Source: Paenibacillus_AA sp045062745 | GTDB lineage: Bacteria > Bacillota > Bacilli > Paenibacillales > NBRC-103111 | DNA length: 64,000 nucleotides | Assembly (NCBI RefSeq): GCF_045062745.1 | Contig: NZ_JBJGED010000025.1 | Location: 1 to 64,000, forward strand | Direction of reading: 5' to 3' | In this document: positions 17,787 to 25,777 of the stretch, piece after piece | Numbering within the stretch: position 1 is the first letter of the stretch | Layout: each line of letters starts with the position of its first letter | Made by a program: the position numbers and the translations under genes | The notes under the pieces: model-generated | What the model saw: only the letters and a program-made list of their open reading frames with translations | The model's database searches: none | What the model was told of the DNA's origin: nothing

Positions 17787-19040
17787 TCAATTTTGGGTCA
17801 TGCACTTGGTCGTGCTCATTTCTAAACGGTTGGATTCGATCCGAGAATGGACGGTATCCTTGTGCTCCAACGCCCGCGCCCAAGCGGTCAGCAGCACGGC
17901 ACCGGCCACCATCAAGGCTCCGATCCACGTCGTGTGAATGAGCCCCATCAAGTCCGTCACGATCCCGCCGAGGTAGGCGCCGATCGCAATGCCGGCATTG
18001 AAGGCGGCGATGTTGACTGCCGATGCGACATCCTTCGCCTGTGGGGCGAGACGCTCCGCCAGAATCACGACGTAAGTTTGCAGCCCAGGTACGTTCATGA
18101 AGGCGAACAAGCCCATAAAAAAGACCGTTATCAACCCGGCGACCTTGAAGGGCACGGTAACCATCAGTACGAGCAGTACGACGGCTTGAATCGAAAACAT
18201 ATAGAACAAAGCCGTTACAGGCTTCCGGCCCGCTGCCTTGCCTCCAACGACATTGCCGATCGCAATGGCAATTCCGTACAGCAGCAGAAGAACCGCAACC
18301 GTTTCTTCGTGAAATCCGGTTATTTCGTGCAGCAACGGGGATAAATAAGTAAAGACCACAAATGTCCCCCCATAACCTAAGGCCGTAATCGCAAACGCGA
18401 GCAGCAATCGGCCGTTTGTCACGAGCTTCACTTGATCTGCAAGCCGGGTTTTCGTCCCTTGGCGCAAGCTCGAGGTGACCAGCGTCAAGTTGGCCGCGAA
18501 GGCGACTATGCCGGTGACGACGATGGCGATAAAAGCGGCCCGCCACCCCAATTGTTGCCCGATATACGTGCCTAGCGGAACCCCGGTTACCGTAGCGACG
18601 GTCAGTCCGGAGAACATGATCGAGATGGCGCTCGAGCGGCGATGCTCCGGTACGAGATCGGCGGCGATCGTAGATCCGATCGACATGAATACGCCGTGTG
18701 CAAGTGCGGAGATGACGCGTGCGGCCAGCAGAAGGGCGATCCCGTTCGCCGCCGCTGCGAGCGTATTGCCCGCAATGAAGACCACCATGATCCACAGCAG
18801 CAATGTTTTGCGTGAAACCTGGGAGGTCAGCGAAGTAAGGATCGGAGCCCCGAATGTGACGCCTAGCGCGTACAACGTAACGGTTAATCCGGACGTTGTT
18901 ACCGATATATGAAAGTCCTCAGCGATCAGCGGCAGCAGCCCTACGCTGATGAACTCAGTCGTCCCGATGGCGAAGGCGCTGACGGCTAACGCGAGCAGCG
19001 CCAGCATGCTCTTTCTATGGTCCAGCTTGCTTATGTGCAT
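17787..19040 (-). CDS. MFS transporter, DHA1 drug/sugar efflux type
   Basis: Twelve-helix major facilitator of the AraJ/YdhP/PbuE-like group, 417 residues. Family marks are the N-terminal AIGTTEFISVGLLPLIA, the loop after helix 2 with FGAPILTSL, GNTLAAAANGIALLLAARV in helix 4 and the antiporter-like motif GVPLGTYIGQQLGWRAAF in helix 5. The group exports sugars, nucleosides or drugs. ATG at 19040 has TAGGAG eight bases upstream; a GTG at 19049 overlaps it. Divergent from an HxlR-type regulator with a palindromic site between them, and followed by the aldo/keto reductase, which points to a response to reactive carbonyl or quinone compounds (inference). Confidence 0.92.
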   Translation of the reverse strand: MHISKLDHRKSMLALLALAVSAFAIGTTEFISVGLLPLIAEDFHISVTTSGLTVTLYALGVTFGAPILTSLTSQVSRKTLLLWIMVVFIAGNTLAAAANGIALLLAARVISALAHGVFMSIGSTIAADLVPEHRRSSAISIMFSGLTVATVTGVPLGTYIGQQLGWRAAFIAIVVTGIVAFAANLTLVTSSLRQGTKTRLADQVKLVTNGRLLLAFAITALGYGGTFVVFTYLSPLLHEITGFHEETVAVLLLLYGIAIAIGNVVGGKAAGRKPVTALFYMFSIQAVVLLVLMVTVPFKVAGLITVFFMGLFAFMNVPGLQTYVVILAERLAPQAKDVASAVNIAAFNAGIAIGAYLGGIVTDLMGLIHTTWIGALMVAGAVLLTAWARALEHKDTVHSRIESNRLEMSTTKCMTQN

Positions 19041-19116
19041 AGCTCTCACTCCTACATATTTGTCAGTTCCGGCCGGTAGATGCTATTATGATGTTTAAGG
19101 CTGGATTTGACCAGTA

Positions 19117-19160
19117 CGCACAATTTTGTAATATAGGTACTGAAAAGTTCCTATTGTGCG
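19117..19160. promoter_or_regulatory. candidate HxlR operator between divergent genes
   Basis: Two nested inverted repeats: CGCACAAT (19117-19124) with ATTGTGCG (19153-19160), and TAGGTACT-GAAA-AGTTCCTA (19134-19153, one mismatch). HxlR proteins often bind TACT-n-AGTA-type dyads. The site lies 18-62 bp before the regulator start. Binding is inferred. Confidence 0.6.
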
Positions 19161-19178
19161 GGGAAAGGAGTGACGGCT

Positions 19179-19613
19179 ATGGCGAATGAAACCTTAACGA
19201 AGAAAAAATACAATATCTCGGTAGAAGCGACGCTGGAAGTGATCGGCGGGAAGTGGAAATGCGTCATTTTATGCCATCTGACGCACGGAAAGAAAAGAAC
19301 GAGCGATTTGAAGCGGCTTATGCCAGGCATTACGCAAAAAATGCTGACGCAGCAGCTGAGGGAATTAGAAGAGGATGGGATTGTGCTTCGGAAAGTTTAC
19401 AATCAGGTGCCGCCCAAAGTGGAGTATGAGCTCAGCGAGTACGGTTGGAGCCTCAAAAGCATCTTGGACTCCTTGTGCGCCTGGGGGGAAAGGCACATTA
19501 TCCGGGAATACGGGAGCAAAGCGGCTGTGCTGGAGGACAATATTCTGAATAATCTCGACGATGCCGAGTCCGAAGAAAGCCAAAAGGAGCTTTCCGTCCT
19601 GTCAGGAAGATGA
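19179..19613 (+). CDS. HxlR family transcriptional regulator
   Basis: 144-residue winged-helix regulator of the HxlR/YodB/YybR family. The DNA-binding domain covers about residues 13-105 with EVIGGKWKCVILCHL, DLKRLMPGITQKMLTQQLRELEEDG (recognition helix) and VPPKVEYELSEYGWSL. Cys residues at about 29 and 33 (KCVILC) and one in SLCAWG could sense oxidants or electrophiles as in YodB/HypR, which is only inference here. The ATG at 19179 lies eight bases after AAAGGAG; a GTG at 19170 is part of that site. Divergent from the MFS transporter, its likely target. Confidence 0.92.
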   Translation: MANETLTKKKYNISVEATLEVIGGKWKCVILCHLTHGKKRTSDLKRLMPGITQKMLTQQLRELEEDGIVLRKVYNQVPPKVEYELSEYGWSLKSILDSLCAWGERHIIREYGSKAAVLEDNILNNLDDAESEESQKELSVLSGR

Positions 19614-19631
19614 CGGGAGGAAAGCTCCTTT
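19583..19631. terminator. terminator at the 3' end of the HxlR gene
   Basis: AAAGGAGCTTTCC / GGAAAGCTCCTTT, 12-13 bp stem starting inside the last codons, then TCTTAT. It separates the convergent HxlR and Gfo/Idh genes. Confidence 0.75.
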
Positions 19632-19637
19632 CTTATA

Positions 19638-20870
19638 CTAGAACAGCTCTTCGCGAATCTCATCGAGCGCGTAGCGGCTCACCGGCGCCGGCTCCCGGCT
19701 GATCCATTTGCCCTTCGTGAAGTCCGGAATCGCGACCGGCATGCTGCCGAGCGCGACGGATTCTTCCGACAGCACCGTGATCGCCATCCAGACCGCCGTG
19801 TCGTATACGTCGATCGGGGTTTGCGTTCCGTTCATGGCGCTCTCCGCGAACGCGCGAAGCACTAGATAGTCGATGCCGCCGTGGCCGTCGTTTTCGCTCG
19901 CTTTGTAATTTTTCCAGATCGGGTGGTCGTACTGCTCCCGATAGGCGTCGAACGACTCCCACTGGTGCTCCGGACTGCGCCCCTCGATATGGATCGAATT
20001 GTTGTCTTCCATCCACAGGCCCTTCGTCCCTTGTACGCGGCCCGCTCTGGAATATGGACGAGGCAGCGTCGTGTCATGGATGATCGAGATCGTCTCGCCG
20101 CCGGCGCACTTGATCATAGTAGTTACGATATCGCCTTGAGCCCAATCTAGTTTGGCCTTCGGATCGTTCTCGCCGAACCTCTCGGTCGCCCAATGCTTGA
20201 TGCCGCGCGCCTTCGACGACATGGAGGTCAAGGTGACGAGACGGTTGCCGCGGTTGATCCGGAGCGTCTTCGACACCGGTCCGAGCCCGTGAATCGGGTA
20301 CACCTCGCCGTTGCGGTTCAGGTAGTTGAGGAAGCGATTGTGCTTATTCACATCGCCCATCGCCACTTCCTGGCGCAGATCGTGCTCATAGCCGCATTGG
20401 GCATGGACGATCTCGCCCAGCAGCCCCTTCTTCACTATATTCATGACCGCCAGCTCGTCGCGGCCGTAGCAGCAGTTCTCGAGCAGCATACACGGCTTAC
20501 CGGTCTGCTCCGACGTCCGTACGAGCTCCCAGCATTCTTCCAGCGAGGCGGCTCCGCCCACTTCGATGCCCGCGTATTTGCCGGCCCGCATCGCGGCGAT
20601 CGCGATTTCCGTATGCGTCACCCAAGTCGTGGCGATAACGACCCCCTGGATGTCGGGACGGGCGAGCAGCTCGTGATAATTCGCATATCCGGCTGCTGTG
20701 CGTCCACGTTCCTGTACTAGGCTTAAGCCCAGCTCCAGCCGCTCTTCGAACGCATCGCTAACCGCGACAATTTCCACATCCTCCATATCCAGCAACAGCC
20801 CGAGCAGACCTCTGCCGCGTCCGCCCAATCCGATAACACCCAGTTTCACAGTCTTTTGCTGCTCTCCCAT
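19638..20870 (-). CDS. Gfo/Idh/MocA oxidoreductase, GH109-like
   Basis: 410-residue NAD-binding protein. Rossmann motif LGVIGLGGRGRGLLGL near residue 10 with the GGRGR form seen in glycoside hydrolase family 109, and the region NRNGEVYPIHGLGP followed by INRGNRLVTLTSMSS, which closely matches the GH109 signature (YPTHGLGP, NINRGDR). GH109 enzymes use enzyme-bound NAD to split alpha-N-acetylgalactosaminides; whether this protein does so or is a plain sugar dehydrogenase is not decided by sequence. No signal peptide. Single gene with its own promoter at 20950-20978. Confidence 0.88.
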   Translation of the reverse strand: MGEQQKTVKLGVIGLGGRGRGLLGLLLDMEDVEIVAVSDAFEERLELGLSLVQERGRTAAGYANYHELLARPDIQGVVIATTWVTHTEIAIAAMRAGKYAGIEVGGAASLEECWELVRTSEQTGKPCMLLENCCYGRDELAVMNIVKKGLLGEIVHAQCGYEHDLRQEVAMGDVNKHNRFLNYLNRNGEVYPIHGLGPVSKTLRINRGNRLVTLTSMSSKARGIKHWATERFGENDPKAKLDWAQGDIVTTMIKCAGGETISIIHDTTLPRPYSRAGRVQGTKGLWMEDNNSIHIEGRSPEHQWESFDAYREQYDHPIWKNYKASENDGHGGIDYLVLRAFAESAMNGTQTPIDVYDTAVWMAITVLSEESVALGSMPVAIPDFTKGKWISREPAPVSRYALDEIREELF

Positions 20871-20949
20871 TGTAATCCGTCCTTTCGCCCCTGAGTGAAT
20901 GATTCAGTGGCCCATAAGGCCTAATGATGATAGCTTTCGCACACATTCA

Positions 20950-20978
20950 ATCATATACGAAATCATTCGGTCAATCAA
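20950..20978 (-). promoter_or_regulatory. promoter of the GH109-like gene
   Basis: On the minus strand TTGATT (20973-20978), 17-bp spacer, TATGAT (20950-20955). The palindrome TGAATGATTCA at 20896-20906, between promoter and start codon, is a possible operator. Confidence 0.55.
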
Positions 20979-21089
20979 TGTTCAAAAAACAAACCTTCAT
21001 TAGGAATTCAGATCAGCTTGACGGAAGGATTTCCTCAGACCTGGATCGAATTCATGCCTTGAGAGTAAACAAAGAGGGGAGGCTGCTCC

Positions 21090-21245
21090 ATGTTCCATGA
21101 CGATGGGCGCCGACTGATCATCAACGCGGACGACTTGGGGTTGTCGTCGGCGAACAACGAAGCGATCCTGATCTTGTTCGAGCAGGGTGCGATCACTTCC
21201 GCCTCGTTGATGGTTCCCTCGACTGGGCCGAAGTGTAAGTCGAGC
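21090..21245 (+). pseudogene. truncated ChbG/YdjC-type carbohydrate deacetylase
   Basis: Only the first ~50 residues of a ChbG/HpnK deacetylase remain: RRLIINADDLGLSSANNEAI contains the metal-binding Asp-Asp, and ITSASLMVPSTGP is the next family block. After that the homology stops and the frame continues into unrelated sequence overlapping the methyltransferase gene. A good GGGGAGG site precedes the ATG, so this was a real gene whose 3' four-fifths were lost by deletion. Intact ChbG removes acetyl groups from chitooligosaccharides. The preceding gap 20979-21089 shows nothing. Confidence 0.75.
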
Positions 21246-21286
21246 AACAATTGCCGGTACCGAACAACCGAGGAGGCATTCACGAG

Positions 21287-21988
21287 ATGGATAGTCATAT
21301 GCTCAAAAGCTTTTACGATCAAGTCGGGGAATCGAACGGATGGGATTTCAGCCGGCTGTCGGTCACTTCCGAAGGGGAGCTATGGGAGTTCTACGAGGAA
21401 GCGAGGCGCGAGTGCAAGCCGACGGATCTCCTGCTGGACATCGGGACCGGCGGCGGGGAACGTTTGCTTACGATCGCGGATGCGGTTCATCTGATCGTCG
21501 GAATCGATCAGTCGGCGGGTATGATCCGTACCGCTCAAGCCAACTTGCAGCGCGACGGACATCCGCATGTACGTTTTTGCAGGATGGATGCCGAGCGGCT
21601 GGATTTTCCCGCCTCCTTCTTTCAGGTAGTGTCATGCCGCCAATCTCCATTTGATGCCCGAGAGGTCCACAGAGTGCTAGCCCAGGACGGTGTGTTTCTC
21701 ACCCAGCAAGTCGCGGAGGACGACAAGCGGAATCTGAAGCAAGCTCTGGGTCGAGGACAAGGTGCAGATACGGAACCCGGGAGCTTACGGGACCGTTACG
21801 CGGCCATGCTCGCCGTCTTTGCCACCTACGAGGACCTCGTTTTTCTGCTGAAGCATACGCCGATCGTGCCGGGCTTCGGGGAGTGTGAAGAGGATTTCGA
21901 CCGGCTGCATGCGTTCATCGAGCAAAACCGGACTGACCGCGGGATTCAGACGAACTCGAAACGTTTCATGATTGTAGCCCGTAATTGA
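21287..21988 (+). CDS. class I SAM-dependent methyltransferase
   Basis: 233-residue methyltransferase with motif I LLDIGTGGGERLL near residue 47, acidic loop VGIDQSAGMIRTAQANL near 72, motif II MDAERLDFPASFFQVVSC near 102 and motif III-like HRVLAQDGVFLTQQV near 130. The substrate is unknown; the fold is that of the UbiE/small-molecule type. Start at 21287 with GAGGAGG nine bases upstream. It is sandwiched between a truncated deacetylase gene and a frameshifted Nudix gene. Confidence 0.9.
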   Translation: MDSHMLKSFYDQVGESNGWDFSRLSVTSEGELWEFYEEARRECKPTDLLLDIGTGGGERLLTIADAVHLIVGIDQSAGMIRTAQANLQRDGHPHVRFCRMDAERLDFPASFFQVVSCRQSPFDAREVHRVLAQDGVFLTQQVAEDDKRNLKQALGRGQGADTEPGSLRDRYAAMLAVFATYEDLVFLLKHTPIVPGFGECEEDFDRLHAFIEQNRTDRGIQTNSKRFMIVARN

Positions 21989-22072
21989 GGGAGAGCGAGA
22001 ATTCCATAAGGGACCAAATGGATGAAGCCGGAGCGCGAGTTCTGGACGTTCACGTCCCTCCCGAGGTGAGCC

Positions 22073-22529
22073 ATGTTAACCTTTATAACGGAGATTCCCA
22101 CGGATCGCGCGATTAACGGCGTGCATTGCATTCCGGTTCTGGACAATGGCACGATGATGATGGTGTGGGACAAAGAGGAGCAGGTGCTCGACGATCGGCG
22201 GTCGGCTGGAGCCGGGCGAATCGATTCAGGAAGCGCTGGAGCGAGAGGCTTACGAAGAAGCCGGGATCGAGCTCGCCGAGGAGCGGATCCTGTTCGCCTG
22301 CTGGCAATGGCCGCAGTTCAACGCGTACCGCCTCTACTACTTGACGAAGGTCAAGCGGTTCGTGGAGCGGCCTTTCGAGTCAGAGACGACCGGTTATGTC
22401 ATCATGAACTTCCAGACCGCCCTCGAGATGATCGCCAAAATCGAAGGCCGTCCCGAGCGAATCGCCGTCGTGCGGAGAGCGGGTGTGTTGGTCGGGGCGC
22501 TGAAGGAGGACGCCGGCAACGGTGTCTAA
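22073..22529 (+). pseudogene. frameshifted Nudix hydrolase
   Basis: A Nudix protein of about 150 residues broken by one extra base near 22190. The first part (from the ATG at 22073, after GAGGTGAG) reads INGVHCIPVLDNGTMMMVWDKEE. The second part, in another frame, carries a perfect Nudix box GGRLEPG-E-SIQEALE-REAYEEAGI (22194-22272) and runs to the TAA at 22527-22529. Dropping G22190 restores one frame (VLTIGGRLEPGE). Either a recent pseudogene or an assembly error. Confidence 0.8.
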
Positions 22530-22607
22530 TGATGAGCGGGGACCAAGATTCGACAGCGCATCGGATCTGGGCCCCAGGTCTCAGGTTGCTTCTCTTTTCT
22601 GAAGTCG

Positions 22608-23951
22608 CTACTTCTTGGCCGCTTTCGCGTCGTTCACGGCTTTATTGCCCGCCTCTTCCTGTTCCCGACTGGCCGTATTCATGTCCTTCTTGTTCAAGCC
22701 CATTTCTTTGGCTACATTGTCGATATAGGTGCCGGCAATGCCTTCCCACTGAGAATAGTCGGGCAGAATTGCAGGTGCGACCTTGAAGACGCCCTTCAGG
22801 TTTTTGCCTTCGAACGCTTTGGATTTTTGTGCGAACATTTCTTTGATCTTCGGATCCTTGAGCGGCGTGATACGGCCGTTCTTCGTCAGCTCCTCCTGGA
22901 ACTTCGGATCCAGCATGGTCATCAACACCCGGTAAGCGGCTTCCTTATTTTTGCCCGCCTTGTTGACCGCGAGCATATGGAAGTCGACAGGCGCGCCGAT
23001 CGTCGGACGTTCCTTGACGACCGGGAATGCGGCGATATCCCAATTGAACGCCGGCTTGTTCTTGGTTGTGTCGATGGCAATTCCAGCAACCCAGTTGACC
23101 TGCATGGCGGTTTTTCCTTCGTAGATGGCAGTGGGGTTAATATTGTTGCCCTGAATAAATCCCGGAATGTCGTAAAACTTTTGCAGCAGGGAATACGCAT
23201 CCTTATGTTTATCCGTCGACAACACGATTTTCTCGTCCTTCGGATCGGCGATCGGGGCGCCGAATTGCTTGAGCAGTGTTTTGACGCTGTTGGGCGAACC
23301 GCCGATGTACTGCGTTCCGCCATCCTGGCGGGTCAGCCGCTTGGAGATATCGAGATATTCATCCCACGTTATGACATCCTTCGGATAAGGCACGTTGAAC
23401 TTGTCGAAAAGATCCTTGTTGTAGATCATCGCCCCGTAGTTCATGCCGAACGGCAGGCCGTATATTTTTCCTTTGCCGATCCCTTTCAGCACTTCGACGA
23501 TGCTCGGCTCGATCGCGTTGAGGTCGATGTTATACTTCTTGATCGTCGGGTCCAGCTCCTCAGGGTAATCGACGTCCATATATTCTCTAAGTCTCGCGTT
23601 GCTCACCGCCACCAGATCGGGAGGGGTGCCTCCGGCAAGCAGCTTGTCGAGATTCGTTTCTTTGGTCAGCTTCAAGGTGATGTCCGGATATTTCGCCTTC
23701 ACCGGCTTGGCGAAGTATTCGTCGAACTCCTCCTCCGTGAGACCGGTGTTCCGGTCCTGAACGAGCAGCTCTACGGGGCCGCCGGTGTATTTGTCGGGGG
23801 CGGGAGTGGCCGTGACCGTCGCTGTTCCGCTCGTCGGAGCCGGAGTCGGGGACGAAGTGGTGGCGCTTTCATTTTTCGCGCAGCCGGTGAAGATGGATGC
23901 AACCAGCGCGGAGGCCAGGATCAATCCGGAAAATTTGTTTGCTTTTTTCAA
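22608..23951 (-). CDS. extracellular solute-binding lipoprotein (family 1, sugar)
   Basis: About 447 residues; lipoprotein signal with lipobox ASIFTGC, then a Ser/Thr/Pro linker and a type 1 solute-binding fold (PPDLVAVSNARLREY, GLPFGMNYGAMIYNKDLFDKF, ITWDEYLDISKRLT). It should catch a sugar or oligosaccharide outside the cell for an ABC importer, but no permease gene lies nearby. The TTG at 23951 is eight bases after AAAGGTGG; the GTG at 23963 overlaps that site. A GntR/LacI-hybrid regulator is upstream and shares an operator motif with it. Confidence 0.9.
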   Translation of the reverse strand: MKKANKFSGLILASALVASIFTGCAKNESATTSSPTPAPTSGTATVTATPAPDKYTGGPVELLVQDRNTGLTEEEFDEYFAKPVKAKYPDITLKLTKETNLDKLLAGGTPPDLVAVSNARLREYMDVDYPEELDPTIKKYNIDLNAIEPSIVEVLKGIGKGKIYGLPFGMNYGAMIYNKDLFDKFNVPYPKDVITWDEYLDISKRLTRQDGGTQYIGGSPNSVKTLLKQFGAPIADPKDEKIVLSTDKHKDAYSLLQKFYDIPGFIQGNNINPTAIYEGKTAMQVNWVAGIAIDTTKNKPAFNWDIAAFPVVKERPTIGAPVDFHMLAVNKAGKNKEAAYRVLMTMLDPKFQEELTKNGRITPLKDPKIKEMFAQKSKAFEGKNLKGVFKVAPAILPDYSQWEGIAGTYIDNVAKEMGLNKKDMNTASREQEEAGNKAVNDAKAAKK

Positions 23952-24281
23952 CTTCTGTACCACCTTTCAATAAAATGGGCTAAAAGCCAACTCAAGGTAT
24001 GTGTACAAGGCATTGCACGAGTTAAGGCGATAGGCCTCTCCTCCCGTATGTAGTGAAAACCAACCTTTCAAGTTGAAATGGCGTAAGGGCTATAAGGATA
24101 TGCTACCGTTGGAACTGTAAATGGACAGAAGGCGTACCGAGTTGGTGAAATGGTTTCTCAAAACCGCTTGGTTAATAGGGGGAAAGCGTCTGGATGGCAC
24201 CGAGAAGATACAAGTGTTAGTTGGACTTCCCTTATACGAAAAAGGCATCAGTTAAACGCAGGGGGATGTTCAGATAGAATA

Positions 24282-24327
24282 ATAATATATTTTATATGTC
24301 ATTTAGTCAATATATCATTTATGGCAT
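24282..24327 (-). promoter_or_regulatory. promoter and operator candidate for the solute-binding protein gene
   Basis: Minus-strand TTGACT (24305-24310), 17-bp spacer, TATTAT (24282-24287). Directly upstream of the -35 box lies ATATCATTTATGGCAT (24312-24327, plus-strand reading), identical at 15 of 16 positions to a site inside the promoter of the GntR-type regulator (25664-25679). The untranslated leader from here to 23951 would be about 320 nt; I see no riboswitch in it. Confidence 0.6.
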
Positions 24328-24368
24328 ATTTAATCGATTATTGTCGATCATGATGGAAAATAAGATGC

Positions 24369-24412
24369 AAAAAAAGCCAAACCGATATCCAAGGGTCGGA
24401 CAGCGGTCTGGC
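24369..24412 (-). terminator. terminator after the GntR-type regulator gene
   Basis: Minus-strand stem GCCAGACCG / CGGTTTGGC followed by TTTTTTT. Confidence 0.8.
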
Positions 24413-24429
24413 ATTCGGATCTGCGCTCG

Positions 24430-25623
24430 TTATCGAACCGGCTGCCGCACCGGGCCCGTCGTCTCGCGGACGACCAAATTCGGCCGGAGCGTCACTTTCC
24501 TGTAATCCTTTGGCAGTATGGGCAAGGCAGGCTTCAGCAGCTCAAGCAGAATTTCGGCCGCTCTCATTCCCATCTCCTCCTCCGACTGGGCGATGTGCGT
24601 GAAGATTTCGAAATCGTCATATCCTGAGGAAGGATCGTCAAAGGTCACGATCGAAACGTCTTCCGGAACGCGCAAGCCGATTTGCTTTGCCAGCCTGTAT
24701 AGCTTAACCCCGAGCCTCGCGTTCAGCGTGATGTAGGAGGTAACCAGCCCGCTTCGCATATAGCGGTATAGCGGATTGCTTTCATCCGTGCGCTTGGAGT
24801 CGATTTGTAAATCGCTCAGAATATGCGCCGGGTTGATCATCGCTCCCCGTTCTTTGAGCGCCTCCATGTAGCCTGAGATCCGCTCCTCCACCGTAATGGT
24901 GGACAGGGGCGAGTCGGTGCAGATGGCGATTTCCCGGTGTCCCAGCTCCCATAGATGGGAAACCGCAAGCTTCGCCCCGGCCGGACTGTCCGACCGGACA
25001 AAATGCGTTTCAACTCCGGGCAAGTTCCGATCGATCAGAATGAACGGATAGTTGCGCACCTTTAACGCCAATATTTCGTCGTTGTAGGTTTCGGCGTCGA
25101 TCGGGAAAATGAGCAGCCCGGCCGCCCCCATCGCGATCAGCTCCCGGATCGCCTCCTCTTCCTTCTCCTTGGAGTTGTGCGTGAGCGCGATCAACACATA
25201 ATAATCGCTGTTATTCAATACCCGGCATATGCCCCGATTCAGGCGAATGGCGAAAAAATCGTTCATGGAGGGCAATACGAGTCCGATCATCCGCCGTCTA
25301 GGCGTTTGCTGCGCTTCGGCCCTTAGCGTTCGTCCGGCCGCTTGAAACGTACCCGGCTCCGTCATCTCCGCCTGCATGTTGCCCGTTTCGCTTCGGACAA
25401 GCTCGTGAACGCCTTCGTTCACGAAGCTGCCGCGACCGGGTTTGCGGTAGAGCCAGCCTTCCTTCGCCAGAATGGCAAGAGCGTTGGCCACCGTGATGCG
25501 GCTTACCTGAAACTGCTCCATCAATTCACGTTCCGAAGGGATTTTATCGTGCTCCTTCAATTGATTGAGGATGATCTTCTCTTTAATATAATGCTGAATT
25601 TGGGAATATAGCGGTACCCTCAA
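24430..25623 (-). CDS. GntR-type regulator with LacI-like sensor domain (AraR-like)
   Basis: 397-residue hybrid regulator: N-terminal GntR winged helix (PLYSQIQHYIKEKI, PSERELMEQFQVSRITVANALAIL, RKPGRGSFV; about residues 3-70), a linker, then a periplasmic-binding-protein-like sensor (about 100-390: LVLPSMNDFFAIRLNRGI, LLIFPIDAETYNDEIL, FILIDRNLPG, FDDPSSGYDDF). AraR of B. subtilis has this layout. It probably binds a sugar and controls the downstream solute-binding protein. GGGAGG is seven bases before TTG 25623; an ATG at 25647 would leave almost no leader after the promoter. Confidence 0.92.
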   Translation of the reverse strand: MRVPLYSQIQHYIKEKIILNQLKEHDKIPSERELMEQFQVSRITVANALAILAKEGWLYRKPGRGSFVNEGVHELVRSETGNMQAEMTEPGTFQAAGRTLRAEAQQTPRRRMIGLVLPSMNDFFAIRLNRGICRVLNNSDYYVLIALTHNSKEKEEEAIRELIAMGAAGLLIFPIDAETYNDEILALKVRNYPFILIDRNLPGVETHFVRSDSPAGAKLAVSHLWELGHREIAICTDSPLSTITVEERISGYMEALKERGAMINPAHILSDLQIDSKRTDESNPLYRYMRSGLVTSYITLNARLGVKLYRLAKQIGLRVPEDVSIVTFDDPSSGYDDFEIFTHIAQSEEEMGMRAAEILLELLKPALPILPKDYRKVTLRPNLVVRETTGPVRQPVR

Positions 25624-25660
25624 TTGGATTCCTCCCGAGCTGACCATTAGGTATATTGCT

Positions 25661-25688
25661 ATTATATCATTTATGTCATTATGGTCAA
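25661..25688 (-). promoter_or_regulatory. promoter and internal operator of the GntR-type regulator
   Basis: Minus-strand TTGACC (25683-25688), 16-bp spacer, TATAAT (25661-25666). The spacer holds ATATCATTTATGTCAT (25664-25679), a CAT-TT-ATG-centred partial dyad shared with 24312-24327; this placement suits autorepression. Confidence 0.65.
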
Positions 25689-25777
25689 CGAAAAAGGCCG
25701 AAGCCGCCGGCTCCAGCCATTTTATCCGATGCTGTCATTCCATTTTTAAGCCTGACCCTTCGATTCCGCGCCGCGAA

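Noticed and set aside
16930..18795. 621-codon open frame through the aldo/keto reductase
   Set aside because: The upstream third is an out-of-frame reading of the MFS transporter gene on the same strand. A clear ribosome binding site puts the reductase start at 17772.
22608..24053. 408-codon plus-strand open frame opposite the orphan solute-binding protein
   Set aside because: Antisense shadow; the minus-strand protein has a lipobox and a recognisable binding-protein fold.
23952..24281. Riboswitch in the long leader of the orphan solute-binding protein
   Set aside because: No known riboswitch consensus or terminator next to the start codon could be seen; only an AT-poor stretch with weak stems.
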